Assembly: GCF_012290005.1 (NCBI RefSeq)
Contig: NZ_JAAXMS010000002.1
Coordinates: 496,001 to 560,000 of the forward strand
Origin: Crateriforma spongiae
Lineage (GTDB): Bacteria > Planctomycetota > Planctomycetia > Pirellulales > Pirellulaceae
DNA length: 64,000 nt
Reading direction: 5' to 3'
The notes under the pieces are model-generated. The model was given only the letters and a program-made list of their open reading frames with translations. It did not search any database and was not told the DNA's origin. Shown here in pieces: positions 62,045 to 64,000 of this stretch. How positions within the stretch are numbered: position 1 is the first letter of the stretch; the number at the start of each line of letters is the position of its first letter. Both the position numbers and the translations under genes were made by a program.

Positions 62045-63796
62045 TCAGACGGCGCTCAAAAGTATCACGGCGACGTCGGCGTTCAAATTCGGGTCGTCAT
62101 CATCGCTGACTTTGGTTCCGCGTGTGGTGTCCAAATAAACCGCGTCGTTCACCGTCACGCCGCGACGCTGACAAAATTCCAGCACGTCCGCGATGCTAGG
62201 GAATCGTCGATTGGGCGTGTTGAACCAGTCGTGGTTGAATTCGCCCTGCGATTTTGGCGAACGCCCTTGGCGGACGTAATGGTCACGCAGTTCGCGAAAC
62301 GCAAAGTTTGGAAAACTTAACACGGCGTGACGCCCGACACGCATCATTTCGTCGAACAGTGATTCGACGTTCTCCACCGCTTGCAGCGTTGAATTCAACA
62401 CCACGAAGTCGAACTGGTTGTCGATGAACGCAGGCAAACCTTTGTTCAGGTCGTAATCGATCACGTCCAAACCACGCGCGGCCGCCGCCAAGATTTTCGC
62501 CTGGGCGACTTCCACTCCCATCAATCTTCGGCGACCGCGGGTCGCCAGCGCGGACAACAATCGCCCGCTGCCGCAACCCAAATCCAACACCGAAGCGTCA
62601 TCGGGAATCAATTCCAAGATGGCTTCGTCGGCCGGTTTGAGCGGCGGACGACTGGTATCGATGTCACCAAGCTTCGCACGCACCAATGGACCATATTGGT
62701 CGATATCCGATTCGATCAAAAACGCATCGTGCCCGGCGTCGGTGGTGATCTCGGCGTAGGTGACCTCGTGATCCAGCGCCGTCAACGCGTTGACGATGTC
62801 CCGTGACTGTTGTGGCGTGAACAACCAATCGCTGCTGAAACTGACGACCAGATAGTTGCAATCCGAATCGTCAAACCGCTCCATCAGCTTCAATCGCGTG
62901 TCGCCCAAATCAAACAGATCCATCGCCATGGTCAGCGTGATGTAACTGTTGGCGTCAAACCGGGTGACAAATTTTTGGCCTTGATGGGCCAAGTAAGAAC
63001 CGACGCTGAAACGCTGCTCAAAATCCGACGCAATCTGACGCGGGTCATGGCGATCCGGATCAAACTTGGCGTCCATCGCTTGGCTGGACAAATATGTGAT
63101 GTGGCCCAACATCCGTGCGATTGCCAACCCCGTGTCGGGACGACTGGGGCGGTCGTAGTATTGGCCGTCGGCGAAATGGGGATCCGATTGGATCGCATTG
63201 CGTCCGACCACGTCGAACCCCAGCGCCTGGGACGTCAATCGTGGCGACGTGGCGATCGCAATGCAGGTTTCAGCCGAATCGGGATACCGTGTCACCCAGG
63301 TCAATACTTGGTGGCCGCCCAGGGATCCGCCCACCACGGCTTTCCATCGGTTGATCCCCAAATGATCGGCCAAGCGTCGCTGCACCGCCACCATGTCCCC
63401 GATGGTGATGCGTGGAAAGTCGGCGCCGTAGGGGCGTTTGGTGGCGGGATCCAGATCCCCCGGACCGGTCGTCCCGCGACAGCCGCCCAGAACGTTCGGA
63501 CAAACGACAAAGAAACGATCGGTATCGATCGGTTTTCCCGGTCCGATCAAAGCGTCCCACCAACCCGGCGCGTCGTCATCGTCATGCCGCGCCGCGTGCG
63601 AATCACCGCTGATCGCGTGACAGACCAGAATCGCGTTGGAGGCATCGTCGTTCAGCATGCCCCACGTTTCATAGGCACAACGGACATGCGGAAGCGAACC
63701 ACCGAGCTCCAGCGCCAGTGGTTGATCAAAGTCGACCGATTGGGCGTACCGCAGCGGGCCGTCGCTGCGGAGATCATCGGTGCTTTGAAATCGCAT
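62045..63796 (-). CDS. metXW: Fusion of homoserine O-acyltransferase MetX and methyltransferase-fold MetW
   Basis: The N-terminal alpha/beta-hydrolase part (1-380) is homoserine O-acyltransferase: nucleophile in V-V-G-G-S-L-G-G-H-Q (Ser 158), Asp 323 in S-S-D-W-L-F-T-P and His 356 in D-A-G-H-D-A-F-L. The elbow has L and H where most MetX have M and M (G-G-S-M-G-G-M-Q). The C-terminal part (about 395-583) is MetW, with the SAM-type motif L-D-L-G-C-G-S-G (404-411) and a family-like ending. metX and metW are usually separate neighbouring genes. The fusion gives one protein of 583 residues. It is preceded by a metY-like gene. Acetyl or succinyl donor cannot be told. The symbol is descriptive. Confidence 0.9.
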   Translation of the reverse strand: MRFQSTDDLRSDGPLRYAQSVDFDQPLALELGGSLPHVRCAYETWGMLNDDASNAILVCHAISGDSHAARHDDDDAPGWWDALIGPGKPIDTDRFFVVCPNVLGGCRGTTGPGDLDPATKRPYGADFPRITIGDMVAVQRRLADHLGINRWKAVVGGSLGGHQVLTWVTRYPDSAETCIAIATSPRLTSQALGFDVVGRNAIQSDPHFADGQYYDRPSRPDTGLAIARMLGHITYLSSQAMDAKFDPDRHDPRQIASDFEQRFSVGSYLAHQGQKFVTRFDANSYITLTMAMDLFDLGDTRLKLMERFDDSDCNYLVVSFSSDWLFTPQQSRDIVNALTALDHEVTYAEITTDAGHDAFLIESDIDQYGPLVRAKLGDIDTSRPPLKPADEAILELIPDDASVLDLGCGSGRLLSALATRGRRRLMGVEVAQAKILAAAARGLDVIDYDLNKGLPAFIDNQFDFVVLNSTLQAVENVESLFDEMMRVGRHAVLSFPNFAFRELRDHYVRQGRSPKSQGEFNHDWFNTPNRRFPSIADVLEFCQRRGVTVNDAVYLDTTRGTKVSDDDDPNLNADVAVILLSAV

Positions 63797-63897
63797 GGGC
63801 TTGAAACGCTATGGGAATTCGGTCGGACGGTCGTCACCGGACGGGCGGTCGTTGCCACACATCCGGCGAAGGATCATCCGACGAAAAACGTCATCGA

Positions 63898-64000
63898 TCA
63901 AGCCGTCGCGACGGCCAAAGCTTGCTTCAAGTCGTCGATGATGTCCTGGGCATCCTCGATCCCCACGCTGACCCGGATGTACTCCGGCGTCACGCCCGCG
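63898..64000 (-). CDS. metY: 3' end of an O-acetylhomoserine sulfhydrylase-like gene (partial)
   Basis: The last 33 residues before the TGA at 63900-63898 include [23 protein letters not shown]. That is the conserved C-terminus of the PLP-dependent Cys/Met metabolism enzymes (MetY/MetZ/cystathionine gamma-synthase). Next to metXW, which makes the acylated homoserine substrate, O-acylhomoserine sulfhydrylase is the best guess. The rest lies beyond the window edge. About 100 bases separate it from metXW. Confidence 0.8.
   Translation of the reverse strand, partial: AGVTPEYIRVSVGIEDAQDIIDDLKQALAVATA

Noticed and set aside
63797-63897. SAM riboswitch between metY and metXW
   Set aside because: Only about 100 bases without the paired helices of a SAM riboswitch; a switch, if any, would lie before metY, outside the window.
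1-64000. Insertion sequences, prophage, CRISPR arrays, rRNA or toxin-antitoxin pairs
   Set aside because: No transposase, integrase, Cas, rRNA core, direct-repeat array or paired small toxin/antitoxin frames were seen in reading the window.

Overview
The window is GC-rich, densely coded chromosomal DNA that looks like a planctomycete of the Pirellulaceae (Rhodopirellula-like). The evidence is the gene repertoire: two secreted sulfatases, three Gfo/Idh/MocA oxidoreductases (one with a twin-arginine signal), a FAD-dependent oxidoreductase with a xanthan-lyase-type C-terminus, a transmembrane Ser/Thr kinase with a DWG activation motif, a protein with the planctomycete extracellular N-terminal motif (LESRKLMAGD), and a cysteine-free formylglycine-enzyme-like protein. 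The genus is inference. I see no insertion sequence, phage, CRISPR array, rRNA or tRNA.

Layout. 1-7.7 kb: a possible sulfatase tail, truA and asd (minus strand), a SUMF1-like secreted protein, an HtrA-type membrane protease, and a uronate isomerase-like enzyme. 7.7-9.5 kb: leuA with a complete-looking transcription attenuator (leucine-rich leader peptide, competing hairpins, intrinsic terminator). 9.6-12.7 kb: flagellar export genes fliP-fliQ-fliR-flhB. 12.9-18 kb: a planctomycete surface protein, then a GntR(YtrA-like)-ATPase-permease operon with a palindrome over its promoter. 18.2-27 kb: a zinc-ribbon membrane protein, a receptor-like kinase, a TonB-dependent receptor, an FHA-GGDEF cyclase and a small membrane protein. 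27-33.1 kb: a sulfatase and a glycine betaine module (GSMT, SDMT, BCCT transporter) with a divergent MarR regulator. 33.1-41.4 kb: carbohydrate-type oxidoreductases, a dioxygenase-MFS-TauE operon and a zinc-type dehydrogenase. 41.5-48 kb: a minus-strand cytochrome oxidase assembly cluster (cupredoxin, dihaem cytochrome c, CtaA, CtaB, SCO, DUF420). 48.2-48.4 kb: a predicted free-standing small RNA. 48.7-50.9 kb: purD and dapB. 51-57.6 kb: FAD oxidoreductase, sulfatase and a Ca2+-type P-ATPase. 58-64 kb: a small zinc-site protein, an Ntn-hydrolase/BPL_N fusion, an LplT-like transporter, a MetX-MetW fusion and the 3' end of a metY-like gene.

How the genes work together. Aspartate-family synthesis recurs (asd, dapB, metXW, metY), as do leucine synthesis under apparent attenuation and purine synthesis. 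Betaine synthesis from glycine plus a betaine-type carrier fits a marine or saline life. The strongest non-coding observations are the leuA attenuator (9363-9538), the small RNA (48218-48408, minus strand) and two operator-like palindromes lying inside promoters (13889-13908 and 32284-32297). Start codons were often moved inward from the longest open frame, where a ribosome site, a conserved N-terminus or a start/stop overlap supported it.
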